A DNA stretch of 64,000 bases from positions 24,716,827 through 24,780,826 of the forward strand of contig OY783196.1 in the NCBI GenBank assembly GCA_963678675.1, read 5' to 3'. Below are positions 34,607-46,272 of this stretch, one piece after another. The notes under the pieces are model-generated. The model did no database searches. It was not told the origin of the DNA and was given only the letters and a program-made list of their open reading frames with translations. Within the stretch, counting starts at the first letter, position 1, and the number at the start of each line of letters is the position of its first letter. Position numbers and translations under genes: made by a program. This stretch comes from Xiphydria camelus (Eukaryota > Arthropoda > Insecta > Hymenoptera > Xiphydriidae).

Positions 34607-34890
34607 GAAAACAATTTTCAAGTCGCACAGCAATTAGCATAGCTCTGACAGTTATACTTTGAGGCTAACTAAGTGACAGGTTAACTTGGCAGTAGAGGTA
34701 GTATAGCAATACCACACACAATGTGACAAGAACAATAAGCATTGTTAAAATGACTATACGTATAATTTAAACAGTTATTTATCATGATGAAATAGAAATA
34801 AGTATTGCTAAGGCAAACAGAACACATTTTTATACTAATAAATTATTAGCATTGTCGTGCAATTTGTAAAATTTTTCCCAGTATACGTCA
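34607..34890 (+). repeat. Dispersed repeat family 2, copy A
   Basis: AAGTCGCACAGCAATTAGCA, GTGACAGGTTAACT, AAGTATTGCTAAGGCAAACA and TTTTTATACTAATAAA occur here in the same order and orientation as at 37826-38010. This copy has an extra stretch of about 60 bases in the middle. The family is interspersed, non-coding and unnamed. Confidence 0.6.
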
Positions 34891-34949
34891 CATAAATTCA
34901 AAGATTTTTGTCCTCTCCCCATACAGAACATATACTAAAAAGATACATA

Positions 34950-35560
34950 AAATAGATGTCTAATGATTGTATTATATATGAGATATCGAATTAACCCTTT
35001 TTATACATATACTATACGTATACTATACCTATATTAGACGGACATATAGCTTTATTATATATGTATGTATGATAGATGTCTTATAGATGTCTCATAGATA
35101 TCTATTTCTTACATTTCTTATACATAATATTTACGTATATTATACGTATAACAGATATTTAGTGGAAGTATATGAGATATCGAATAGACGTTACTAAATA
35201 CATAGCTTTTATACGTATAGGTATTATACGTGTTATATATATAAATGTCTATCTGACATTTCATAGATACATATTTATTAGATATATTTATTATACGTGT
35301 AATTTAATTCACTGGAGCAGTTAGAAACAAAATACATACGTCTTCCATGTTCACGTATTTCATTTATTAATAAAGGTTTAATTAAATAATACTTATTTCA
35401 ATTTAATATGTAATAATTTGCATACTTGTCTTTTCCTGAAAAACATGGATATAAAGGTAAAGACAAAAAATAGATATCTACTAGACATATAACTTGAGAT
35501 ATATTCTGTATATAGAGAGATACAGGTGTAAAAAAATATCTACCAGACGTATTATGGACA
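34950..35560. repeat. Degenerate AGATGTCT/AGATATCT-rich AT array
   Basis: Strings such as ATAGATGTCTTATAGATGTC, TCATAGATATCTATTT and CTATCTGACATTTCATAGAT recur irregularly among TATACGTATA-type sequence. No fixed period can be assigned. It resembles the degenerate simple-sequence DNA found in introns and intergenic regions of insects. Confidence 0.4.
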
Positions 35561-36004
35561 TTATGGTCAGGCTTTCATGGAAAAGTGGAAGTATGACTTC
35601 TATCCTGCAGTTGCCACTGATGTAATATTTGAGTAACTCCTAATTTGTTTTTGTTTTTAAAATATTTCTACTCTCAAAATGACATCTATTAGCGAATATT
35701 CGAATAGTGGATGTAACGAGAGTGCGGAAACTAAAAAGAAAGGATAAAAAAATGCTTCGCTCGACATCGGCAGCCTTATTTCAAGCCTCGCCAACCGTAG
35801 TTTATGCCACAACTATATAAATATAGCGCTGGAGCTAAATTTATTTGAAGTTTTGCATCATGCTTTTCTCCCTCCTTCCACGTTCGGATTTGCACCCTCT
35901 CTTCCCCCTCCTCCACATACCGCGCGTCGATCGATTCCCGCGGCTTCTCGTCAATTACATCCGGCAGTTCTGTCCCGTTCGCTATAATTCGATCCGAGCA
36001 CCGA

Positions 36005-36287
36005 ATGACGTTTCCGGCTGACCGATGTCGGCCGCTAGACGAGGAAGGGCAAAGACAAGTGGGAATGGCGGCGAAGCGAGAGCTGTTGCTTTTTACGAGC
36101 CGCAAACTTCGAACTGGGTCAAACGCTTCGCGAGCACGGGCTATAGTTTCGGCGAATGCATGCCGTGCCTTCCCGCGGCAAGCTCGCACCGCAGCTTTCC
36201 ATATATCTGCGTACCTATGCGCGATTTTGGCAAACATCTCGCTGCTGCTTCTTGATTTTCGCTTCAGTCCCTCCCAAGTTGTCCAAG
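36005..36287 (+). other. Possible untranslated first exon ending at a splice donor
   Basis: The CpG-rich block from about 35870 ends in GTCCAAG|GTAAGC at 36287/36288, a good donor on the same strand as the coding exon at 47371. An open frame runs through it from an ATG at 36005, but its phase would put the 47371 exon out of frame and into a stop. If the two are joined, this exon must be non-coding, with translation starting at the ATG in the next exon. This is a hypothesis from one splice site and composition only. Confidence 0.25.
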
Positions 36288-36306
36288 GTAAGCTAGATAC
36301 AAACTA

Positions 36307-36453
36307 AGCGCGATTCTTGATTTTTTATTCATAGGGCATCTTATGCGCGAATAGTCTATATAGAACGATGCGTCTGAATTTGACGTGTCCCAAGATGGAT
36401 GCGTGAATTCGTACGAATTAGCACACTACGAATCAAAAATCATGAATCGCGCA
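36307..36453. repeat. Inverted repeat of 147 bp next to the putative donor
   Basis: AGCGCGATTCTTGATTTTTT at the left pairs with AATCAAAAATCATGAATCGC at the right. The arms are about 25 bp and the interior is largely unpaired. It is a short hairpin element relic. Confidence 0.45.
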
Positions 36454-36635
36454 TAGTCTGTACCTGGCTTTATACCGCTTACCTGTATCTTGTATATCCG
36501 TCTATAAATATGTTCAGCGAAATGAGGTTTCGAGGGTTCAAGAACTCCTGTGAACACATACACGTATATGTATATATACGAGTTTTGTCGCAAAGTTTGC
36601 GGAAGGAACTCGCTCAGTTGACCAGCTGTTAGGGC

Positions 36636-36805
36636 TAGTCTACATTGGTCGAGTAACTCGGCCCAGTGACTCGCCTCAGTCGACCGCTGTACTTACCTGC
36701 TTAACCACTCGACTCACTCACTCGCCCAATCGTTTACATTAGTCGAGTAAACCTGCTTTTCTTCACTCGCCCTTCTGCTCGCTCATCTACTCGACCAATG
36801 GACGC
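36636..36805. mobile_element. 170-bp MITE-like repeat with TCTACATTGGTCGAGTAACT ends
   Basis: GTCTACATTGGTCGAGTAAC pairs with CATCTACTCGACCAATGGAC at the other end. A third copy of the phrase (TTTACATTAGTCGAGTAAAC) lies inside, and ACTCGACTCACTCACTCGCC-type sequence fills the middle. It is non-coding. Confidence 0.5.
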
Positions 36806-38302
36806 CTCCTCGTCCTTTTTCGTTATCGCGCCACGCTTTCTCGTTACGTCATCCGCAGGATGCGAGGGGTACTCCGTTACCCGCCGTACGCCCCTGCCGT
36901 GTTTTCTTCGGTTCGTCTTCCGGATCGCCCAATTTCCAGCCCCTCCGGAGAGGAAAATTGGCGCAGCGCAAGAGCGAGCGAGGGAGCTGTGGCGCCGCGA
37001 GGGGCTGGGACAATACGATGGGGGTTGAAGGGATAGTCTCTAAGCGCCTGTAACGTCAGGAGCCAATGAGCGTTATGGGTTGATGAGAAACGGGTAATAA
37101 CAAGGCAGGGTAGGGTGGAAAGTCGAGAGGGACGGGAGGGGTGGTTCCGGGGTGGGGCCTGCTCGGGGTTGCTGTCGACGCCCTGCCTCCCTCTGCCTGC
37201 CGCCGCTTCCTAGTTTCTCTATATTGATTTTCCAACGTCCCGTGAGCTGAAGAGAGACACCTCTACAGCGGGGAGTCGCGTGGGTGCGCGCGCGCGCGCG
37301 CCGTGACGAGGAGAGTGGGTGAGTCGGGGTGGAGCGGGAAAGAGGGAGTCAAGAGGACGAAGGCGGCGGAAGGAGAGAGACGGAATGACGGGGTGGGGCT
37401 ATAAGTTGCACCACGGCGCAGAGAAGAACTTGAGGATACAGGAATGCGTTCGCTATTTTTTGGGCCCCTCGTTTTTCTCTCGCTTCTGAAATAAGTGTCA
37501 CGGTCAGTGCACGGGTCGAGGAGTTTCCCCTCCGTCGCGTCCCGCAGCCGTACCTCGTTCTTATCTACCCGAAATTATCCGGTCCCGGAGGCATACGTAC
37601 ACGTCGCGTCAATTGGGTTCCGACGAGTGTCTCGAAGGGGGGTTGGGTGTGCGAAGGTGTGTGTACGCGCGTCCTCGTTCAATGGATTCCTCCTATACCT
37701 ATATGGGACGGACGTTCGCGCGTCTCAATTTCGGCTGACCCTTCGCATAGTGCGTCCAGCTGGGAGGTTTCGGGTCTATTTAGATTGGTACACGCGCGCG
37801 ATGGCTACACTGACAAATACATTTTTAGGTCGCACTGCAATCAGTATAGCTTTGGTAGGCTAGGTGACAGGTTAACTAGACAACGTAATTGAAATATATA
37901 TTTATTATGGTAAAATAGAAAAAAGTATTGCTAAGGTAAACAAAACATATTTTTATACTAATAAACTACTCGCATTACCGTGCAATATATACAATTTTCC
38001 TCGATGTACGACGTTAGTATATATACAACAGATTTTGACATCCACCTGCAACGAGAACTTATATCCCATATCTCGTAGACACGCGTGTATAGTAAAGAAA
38101 TGAATTTTTCTCATAAGGAGATATTGTACCTACGGAGACAAAATTAACGTCGGTAATAATGTTGGGATTTCGCGCAATTCCCTATACAACTGTAAGACCG
38201 AATCGTCCACTTTGAAAACGACGACGGTATTACTCTAATCCGTGAATAATTATAGAATGACTGGATATCCGAATACTCCAAAATATTGTATTACGTTGTA
38301 AA
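36806..38302. other. CpG-rich block (36.8-37.8 kb) with GC dinucleotide run; family 2 copy follows
   Basis: GC content is high from 36800 to 37800, with a CG/GC run at about 37286-37301 and GA-rich strings. Frames of 76-122 codons here are arginine-rich and unrecognised. The block could contain a promoter, since it is bounded by AT-rich DNA on both sides, but no core promoter element stands out by eye. Confidence 0.35.
37826..38010 (+). repeat. Dispersed repeat family 2, copy B
   Basis: Shares with 34607-34890 the ordered blocks GTCGCACTGCAATCAGTATA, AGGTGACAGGTTAACT, AAGTATTGCTAAGGTAAACA and TTTTTATACTAATAAACTA. It is shorter than copy A because a middle segment is missing. The two copies are 3.2 kb apart in direct orientation. 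Confidence 0.6.
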
Positions 38303-38743
38303 ACGGTGTCCAGCGGTCAGGGAATTCTGTAAAATCTGGAATTGTCAGGGAAACTAAAGAATTTTCTAGATCTTTTCGAGAATACTCAAATCTCACAAGT
38401 AGCTGGATGTCTAGTCTGTTATTATAAAATTTTTAAGAATTTATATAGAATTCTAAAAAAGAGTTCCATATGTATATATATATGTATAATATTTAAGTTA
38501 TTTCTCGTTCTACAAAAATTTGACAAAATTAAATTACTTTAATGTTTAGGTATTTCTCAGTTGTCATAACCCGTTATATGAATACCTATTAGTTATTTGT
38601 TCATTCGACAAAGAATGATTGACATGTAATACTTTATACTAGATCTATATCCATCTCGCGCGATTAAGAACATTTGGCTATTTTAGCCTGGAAAACCTGG
38701 AAAAGTCAGGCAATTTTTTTTTTCACATTTCGCTAGGCACCGT
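38303..38743. mobile_element. Element with ACGGTGTCCAGCG-type ends (441 bp)
   Basis: The left end ACGGTGTCCAGCGGTCAGGG and the right end read inward, ACGGTGCCTAGCG, match over 11 of 13 bases. Inside each end is sequence of the type TCTGGAATTGTCAGGG / CCTGACTTTTCCAGG. A related pair of ends with GTGTCTAG bounds 45489-46158. The interior is AT-rich and non-coding. Confidence 0.45.
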
Positions 38744-39050
38744 GTTGTACCTGTAATGCGCGGTCATTTCGAGTGAGGTTTCTCTGATGTAAGCCGGTTC
38801 TTATGCAAAACCACAGCGAGAATTTATATATATCTGCTCCCGGAAGAGAGATATATACAGATACGGTTTCCCGATCGTATATTGGATTACGCTGAGGCGT
38901 TCGTAAAACCCGCGTGTTAGAGCACGCGTTGTGTCTGTGCCGCAAAACGACGGCGAATCGGGAAAAACGAGCGGTGGGGGTAGTTGCGGAGAGATAGGTA
39001 GATAGATTGAACGGAGAGAGTAAAAGAAAGAGCGAACAAGCGAGCGCGCT

Positions 39051-39093
<43 letters not shown>

Positions 39094-41149
39094 AAGTGGA
39101 TAGAGGTTCGGTGTATTCAGACGTGGCTACGAAGTAGTAGAAGGCCGCTAGCGGTCAGACGAGCCCGCTCGAGGTGAGCTGTATAGAATGTGTAGCAGAG
39201 GAAGAGCACGGTGGGGACATTTATACGCGTCCTCTGGCATTTCTCTTAGTCCCCGCCGTTATTTTCCGTTAAAGCAGCCGTTCTTCTCAATTGCTCACCG
39301 TCAAACCCGTAGCTCCGCCGTTTCGAGGTCGCTGCACCGAAGCTAAATGTTGAAATACCTGACCATAACCTTATATACGACTTCGAGAAAAAGTAAGACG
39401 AAGAGCAAGGGTTATTGATATAAAGGGAGTGTCGAGCGCTCCGATCGCCCAAGAATAGCGGTGTATATCGTTATTATGTACTGATTGTGAACGATTTTAA
39501 CGTGTTTTGATTTTTATAGACCGTTTTTAACGTGGAATTATTATGAATTATCAAAGGGAAAATCTAACTCTTTATTTTCACACTAATTTTGCCACTTTAC
39601 TTTTTTGCTCTGAGGTCGTGAATGATCCCGATTATATTTTTCGCTGCTATTTAGTTGAAATTAATTTTTTCCGGATATGCACCGAGATCATAGTTTGCAT
39701 GTGAGATCGTTTGTAAGAAAAAAGGGCGCTCGAGAAAAGTAAATTTGTCTTTGTTTAATGTAATTAAATTGGAAGATAATGGTCATATTTTTTAAGCAGA
39801 TATAATATACTATAAGAGAACAAAAATGATTGCAATTTAATTCCTCCAAAAAATGTTGAATTCTTTTTTTTGAGGGGAGGAGGGATGAATACAATGGATA
39901 TTCGATATACCGACTATTCATAGTCATTTAAAAGGAGCAATTCCCCGCACACTGAATCGTGGGTGACTCCAAACACGATTCAAACGTTACTCGCACTAGT
40001 ACTATAGAGACGTCTTAATCAATGGCTTCTCTCTGTAGGTAAAAGACTATAAGATTTTTGTTGGATCCTCGAAATATTTGATGAATTGAAGAAGTAGTAC
40101 CATCGGGGAAAGGAAACGCGGGGTCGTTCGTGTATTTGTCCGACTTGAACACAGGTTTCCCATGTATGATTGCATAGGAAGTCTATGTTCAAGTCGCGTG
40201 GATATTCTGCCCCTGTGTTTACATCCGAAAGGATCGGTAGCACGTATGTGTATGTTATATCCTGAATGTACGTGCCACTTATGTATACTTTATGCACGTA
40301 CTTTATCCTACGGTCATATCTATAAAATGTACATTCGTGTGTAAGATTTACGCGATTATTTACATTTCAAAACTTTTAGGCTTTCGCGGCCATTGCCAGT
40401 ATGGTTATGACTAGTTATGACCTTATTACTTTATGAGTATTATTATTCTTGATTATAACTCATCCGGAAACCACGAGTAGTAATATTCATACGTATAATC
40501 ATATAAATATATTTTCTTTAAAATTTTGTCTAGTGTTTCAGAAATTTAGGAATTTTTGTATTGTGCATTATACAGCGTAATCCACTGTAAATACGCCTCC
40601 TAATAATACCGCAGTTCTTTAGAAATACAATAAATGAATGAAAATTCGTTAATTTCTCGAATACTTTTGTTAGTTTTTCTACGGTATTAAGTAATATTTA
40701 ATATGAATATGTAGTTTTTTTAAAATCATTTACAGTGTGAACATACGTTGCACATTTTTCGATTATACCCTGTATACCTATATGTATATGCATGTACCGT
40801 GGACATATCTTACATATTCTAGGTATTTAAATTTCATATGTGCTACGACAATATATAGTATGTTGAATATGTTATCTCGCAAGAAACTTGTAAAATAAAA
40901 TATTCGCGTTTAACCTTCCACGTGGTCACGTATGAATGAAATATGCAACCAATTTTTAAATAATAGCCGCATGAATAATATCCATCCGATAGAGGTTGGG
41001 ACATTTGAAAAAAATTTTGAAGCGAACCATATAAATGCCTGCTATGTTTATAAATATTCAGTAGAAAATTGCTTTTTCAATTTTCAATAATGTTATTTAA
41101 CGTCAAAATGTATTATAATTAAATGTGCTGAATTTCAAACGCGGCTACA
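38744..41149. other. Non-coding; CpG-rich patch, then AT-rich DNA
   Basis: From 38750 to 39450 the sequence is GC-richer and ends its densest part with CGCTCGAG|GTGAGC near 39173, a possible donor with no supporting frame. The rest is AT-rich. Frames at 39688 and 40019 have no recognisable motifs. Confidence 0.35.
39053..39090. repeat. AG dinucleotide microsatellite, 19 units
   Basis: An uninterrupted AG run of 38 bases lies in the CpG-rich patch near 39 kb. Runs of this kind bind GAGA-type factors in flies, but no function can be claimed from sequence alone. Confidence 0.9.
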
Positions 41150-41257
41150 AACGCCTTCAGCGAGCCTCGCCCCCTCATCATGCCTCGTGCGCTACGACCT
41201 AATTAAACACAGTCTGAAAAAACCTCGGATTTCCGCCTAATGACATAAGATACTATT
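41150..41257 (-). repeat. Dispersed repeat family 1, copy C
   Basis: The reverse complement reads AATAGTATCTTATGTCATTA, GGCGGAAATCCGAGG, TTTTTTCAGACTGTGTT and GGGGCGAGGCTCGCTGAAGG, matching copy A at 8241-8346 in order along its whole length with about 15% differences and small indels. Confidence 0.65.
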
Positions 41258-43914
41258 GCTGAATTCAGGCCCGTATCATTTAAAATTATGAACGGGCTCC
41301 ATCGGTCATGTAGGCAACTTGAAACCACATTTCCTCATACCTGCACGATCTCTTATCAATAAAAATGCACTTTATACACACAGTCGTTTATTAATATATT
41401 ACGTTCTACATAAAAATTGGGACTTTAATATAATTAACAAAAATTTCCATTACCCGAAGGTAAGAAAATATTTGCATACAGCGCTGATAAGCACACATCT
41501 ACGTCATTTTCTCTCCGTATTCTGTTTGAATTCACTGTTCTCAATTCGTTAGTAACTATAGAAATAATGGTTTTTAAACAAAAGTCTCTTACAGAAGTGT
41601 CAATCTAGACATAAACTATTTTTCCATTAAAAAATTTTCATGTCCCTACCCCATTGAAACTCCATTGATATGTTATGGAACATTTTTTAAACATTGTAGA
41701 ATATGGAATCACGTCGTTTACGTAGGGAATGAAATGGCAACATATTCAAAAACAATCGTGACTGCACAAATGCGTAAAAAATGCTAAAAAGATATTTATT
41801 CCAAGATCTGACGAGGGTTTAGTTTAGTTATAAAAAAAGAAGGAGTACAATTAGCTATTAGAACCTGAGTCAGTTGGACTTGCGGTTATCACGGAGGGTT
41901 AATTGAAGCATCGAGTAGCTCCAAGTGTTGTACAAATGATTAAAATATAACATTTTCAGATTTTCACCTTTACCTTATAACGAATGTATAAAGAATATGC
42001 ATCTATCTAGGAATGTTTTTATCATACTTTAATTTACTCTTTATGTGTAAGGAAATTAAAAATTTCTTGATGCATCATATTTTTTCTCTTTTTTTAAGAC
42101 ACGATCGTAGATACATAGATATAGGGAATGTTTTATTTTAAGCAAGAATTCATTTATAACGTAATTTTTTTAATTTCTCCCTTTTGCCTAAAAAATCCTT
42201 GAAATACTATGTACTCCTCACCCGATTTGTGCACGCTCTCCTGTCACTAGACATTTAAAACACATCAACTACCTATCACTTTCAACCTGTCCGCAATGTT
42301 AACACGTCGAATTGATGGAATGCATCGCAATGAATCCAGTCTTCTCCTTTCAATCCCCTTCGGGGAGACGCGATACGGATGAATTGGCAAAAGCAATAGC
42401 CCTTCCGAATACGTTCGCAGATCGAATGAACGTTTCGCATATCCGTGCGCGATTCGTTTCGAGACAAGCGACACCCAAGGTATGCACAGTGCCGCCGTCT
42501 GACGGGAGAGTGACAGAAGCGCACGCGAGCGGGGTCGGTTTTGCACGAGAGGAAGTAGAAAAGTCCTCGAAGGGGTCGGACGTATTTCTCTATATCGTAA
42601 CGGGTGACCTCGCCACGTCGAATGCCAGCCATGCGACGGCGCGTTCAACGTATACATATTATCGGTATTCCTCGTGATATTCTATTCCGCGAACATCGAT
42701 CTTCTTCCACATACATATATATAGGACACGCTCGTTTAACGGCATTTTCCGCGACGTTAGCCGTCACGACGTCGGCGTTGACGGCATTCTTGGCATTCCG
42801 CGACGCGCCCCCGTCATCGGTCGCCGATCGTTTCGCAAAATGGTTTCCGTCTGGTCTTTTGTTTTACGTACTGCGGCTTTTCTTGCATCCTCGTCGATGC
42901 GGACGACGCTGCGGGAGAAGTTGCGAATGGAGATTAAGTGGATCTAGGTTACGGGGATAACCCTAAGCTGTTGCGAGATTCTTAACTTTGAATGTTCGAG
43001 ATATGGAAACATTTTCAGGAGTTTTGCCGATCATGGTCGCCATCGACTGTTCTCATTTCTCGACTGCCATATTATTTCTAGTTGAAGTCCCATATGGCAT
43101 TGAATATTGATCGAATATTTTTTAAATTTATTAAAATACGTGTTACGTTACCACATAATAAGAGAAAGTCAATATAAGTGAAAAGTTTTCAGTACACGCA
43201 CATTAAAACTAAGACTTTACATGTGAATAAAATAAAATGTTAATTCTACTTGAAAAAAATAATTTCACGAGATGACTGTTATTTTTGTTGCGTTCTGAAT
43301 TTCTAAAAGGAAAACGTGGCTGAATATTCTAAAATGAATTTCAGCAGTTTTTTTTGAGCGCTTGGTTAGTTTATTGTGTGTCAAATCGATTTTGGCTTGA
43401 AAACTTTCTTGGTGAAAGTATATCGAAAAATTTTAGACACGCGTTTCGGCGTTTTCTTTAGTGGACCTTTGTTTCGAAGAAACAAATTTTTGAAAATCGC
43501 ATCGCGCGCGCGTTCCAAGTGTCTCCGGGATTGGCGTACGTCATGGTACCAATGCTTCGATAGCGCAACTTTTTTTTCTTTATTAACTCTTTTTTCATTT
43601 GATTACAACCCCTGCTTGTTGTAGAGAGTGGTTTACATTATCGTATAAAATAAGAGTTTCAATTTTTTTCATAGTTTTACGTTTTCTCCCTCATTGAGGT
43701 GAACCAATATTATTTGTAAGAACAGTTGGAAATATTGTTGCTTTTTTTTATTCTTACTTGATATAATTAATATTTTCTCTCAGTGTACGATAGTATGATG
43801 GAGACATCTTCAACTACGTTGTACATCCGGTTAAAACCGCCATAGTCTCGACAGTTTGGTACGACCATTTCATGCGAATAGATGCACGTGTCTGGATAAT
43901 AATGTCAATTATTA
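41258..43914. other. Non-coding; CpG-rich block at 42.3-42.95 kb
   Basis: The CpG-rich block carries mutually overlapping frames of 116-130 codons on both strands without recognisable domains. AT-rich DNA surrounds it. The frame at 43376-43624 is also unrecognised. Confidence 0.35.
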
Positions 43915-44335
43915 TATTTTTACTTCAACACTAATTTTATCAAATTGAATTTCCTCGCTTTAACTATCGAATACTATATCGATATAGATTATCAACTAAC
44001 CAATGGGGATAGGTGACCATGACTTTCGATTATCGATATCGATTATCAACTAACCAATGGAGATAGGTGACCACGACTTTCGATTATATTGTGCTGGATT
44101 TTATTAGATAGGACTAGACCATTTGCATGTGCAAGCCCGCGCCTAAAATGTATTTCATAACGAAATTTACATTTACTTCAACACTAATTTTATCAAATTG
44201 AATTTCCCCGCTTTAACTATCGAATAATATGTCAATATTGATTATCAACTAACTAATGGGGATAGGTGACCACGACTTTCGATTATATCGTGCTGGATTT
44301 TATTAGATAGGATGATACCCCACAACATCATTAGT
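43915..44335. repeat. 54-bp minisatellite cluster 1 (CGATTATCAACTAACCAATG unit)
   Basis: The unit ATCGATATCGATTATCAACT, AACCAATGGGGATAGGTGAC and CACGACTTTCGATT occurs at 43987 and 44041, exactly 54 bases apart, and once more at 44240 after a repeated leader (TTTACTTCAACACTAATTTT ATC). The whole leader-plus-unit block is thus duplicated about 250 bases apart, and the same block recurs at 50.63-50.88 kb. Confidence 0.7.
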
Positions 44336-45488
44336 ATTAAGCCCAATGGAGCCTGCCTTTTTCGGGCAATTTCTTACCACGTCCTCAACGCTCAACATAG
44401 GGCCAAAAGCGTGCGAATAAATATTATTGTTCGCGTCATTAACAACTGAGAGAGATTCTCAATTCTTTCCTATAATCGACACGGCGACAGTTACGCGAGT
44501 GCCGCCGACTATCTGATTGATATGTCGCAACCGGACATCTTTGACTTTTTTAGTAGATGGTGGTGCGATCGCGAAGATGAGTATACGCCTCCATTTGGCG
44601 GAAAAAAAAGTTCTGTTCCACCACGACAATGCACCTATATTCGTCGACGCGTCCTCTTACAGATCCCGTGACGAATATTGATGCGCGAAACGTAGTAGTC
44701 ATCCCGTAGATCCCGATGAAATTTGTTCGCGAGCTAGGAGGAGATTTCGTCGACGTTCTTATCAGCACTGGAGTCTCGACGTTTAACCAAAGTTTGGCGG
44801 GAGAAGCTGGAGCAGCGTTAGAGATTGCAAGAGGAAGGGGGTGGACTTTTGAATGCCTTCCCGCTTTAACTGCACTCCCGTCCGTGCGAGTGCTCTATTA
44901 CACCCCACCGTTCTCCCCACTTTCGCCCCCCCCCCCCCTCCTTTCCTTCTACTGTCGCTTACCTTACCTTACCTTACCCTACCTCCTTCCTCCACTCCCC
45001 CCACCTATTCCACTCTTCCGCTCGCTTACCTCTCGATCTGCTTCTGTTCTTCTTCCCTCCCCACACTACTCGTTCCCTTTACAGACCGTGAGCGCGGAGG
45101 TCTTTCCGACCAAGCGCGCTCCTCCGCCTCTAGAAGTCTTTTCTTGACCAGAAGGGGAGCTCATTTCGATTAAGGATAATAGTGGACGCAGTGAAAGACA
45201 GGAGATTCGCATTGGTCGCGACTCCTGTATTCGCGCGAGCGATCGCTTGGCTCTCGGACGTAACGAAAGGCTGCCATTCGCGAGGAGTTTCTACTTTGTC
45301 TTTTGATGGGTCGACTATCACGAGTAGATAGTCTACCGATCAATTTCTCAGCGGGCTATTTGTATAGCTAGGTCTTGAGAAAAACTAGTCAGCGAACGTT
45401 GCGTTCCAAATTTGTCTTTTTCTCCCTAGTTTGCGTTTATTAAATTCCCAAAATCTCAGAATCGATAAATGACTTGCTCATCTCTCTA
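44336..45488. other. CpG-rich block with poly-C and TTACC runs
   Basis: GC- and CpG-rich DNA at 44460-45340 with a C run of about 13 at 44925-44937 and four to five TTACC units at 44959-44981. Frames are short and unrecognised. TTACC is not the insect telomere repeat. Confidence 0.4.
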
Positions 45489-46158
45489 TACAGGTTGTCT
45501 AGCGGTCCTTGAAATGCTTGAAGTACTTGAGAAATACTTGAATTTTTTACTTGCCTTTAGAAAGTTTTGGATTAGAATTTTTTAAAGAATTAAGTCTAAT
45601 GTAGACCGAGCAGCGGCCAGCGATCGACGACCGAATAGAATATTGTTGGTTGAACTGAAAATCCTACTTGCGTGTATTGGTCTTTTAAAAATCTAGAGCT
45701 TAAATCATTGAGTTGTTTCAGTCAGATTAGAGATCCCAAATCATATGCATAATTATTATGATTACTACTTCATATTGTAATACTCAAATTTAATCCTCTG
45801 AGGGTCATCTCCTTATATGGTAGTTCCTTTAAATACTGGAAAGTCCATAAAGACAAGTACCTACTATATGGGTGTTCAAACACCCAGGGTGGTCTCCGGA
45901 GGACTAAGTATGTCAATTTATAAATTATAAAATCATTACGTTTTTTCACTTAAGAAATATTCTTGTTATATGGATTATATGGATTAAGAAATATTCATTG
46001 TATGGATTATTTTATTCGCTTATCACGAATCAACATACCTTTCATGTAGTTTAATATTCATTATTTGACGTCCTTGAAAATCCTAAAGAGAAATTCTTGA
46101 AAAGAGTCCTTGAAAAGTGCTTGAATTTCATTGTGAACCTGTACTAGACACCCTACTA
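45489..46158. mobile_element. Element with GTGTCTAG-type ends and CTTGAAAW-rich arms (670 bp)
   Basis: The left end reads TACAGGTTGTCTAGCGGTCC then TTGAAATGCTTGAAG. The right end read inward contains TAGGGTGTCTAG followed by repeated CAAG-type sequence (in plus orientation GTCCTTGAAAAGTGCTTGAA). The match is approximate. Together with 38303-38743 this forms a second element family with GTGTCYAG ends. Confidence 0.45.
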
Positions 46159-46272
46159 TAGCTATTTATTTATCTATAAAATGCGACAAAAGTGCAGTGA
46201 GAAGATCCGTAGTGCTCACCAATGCATGACATTTTCATTTCACAAGGTCGGGTGTCCTAACACATTATACAA

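Noticed and set aside
44959..44981. Telomere-like pentamer run
   Set aside because: The unit is TTACC (GGTAA on the other strand), not the insect TTAGG; only four to five units are present.
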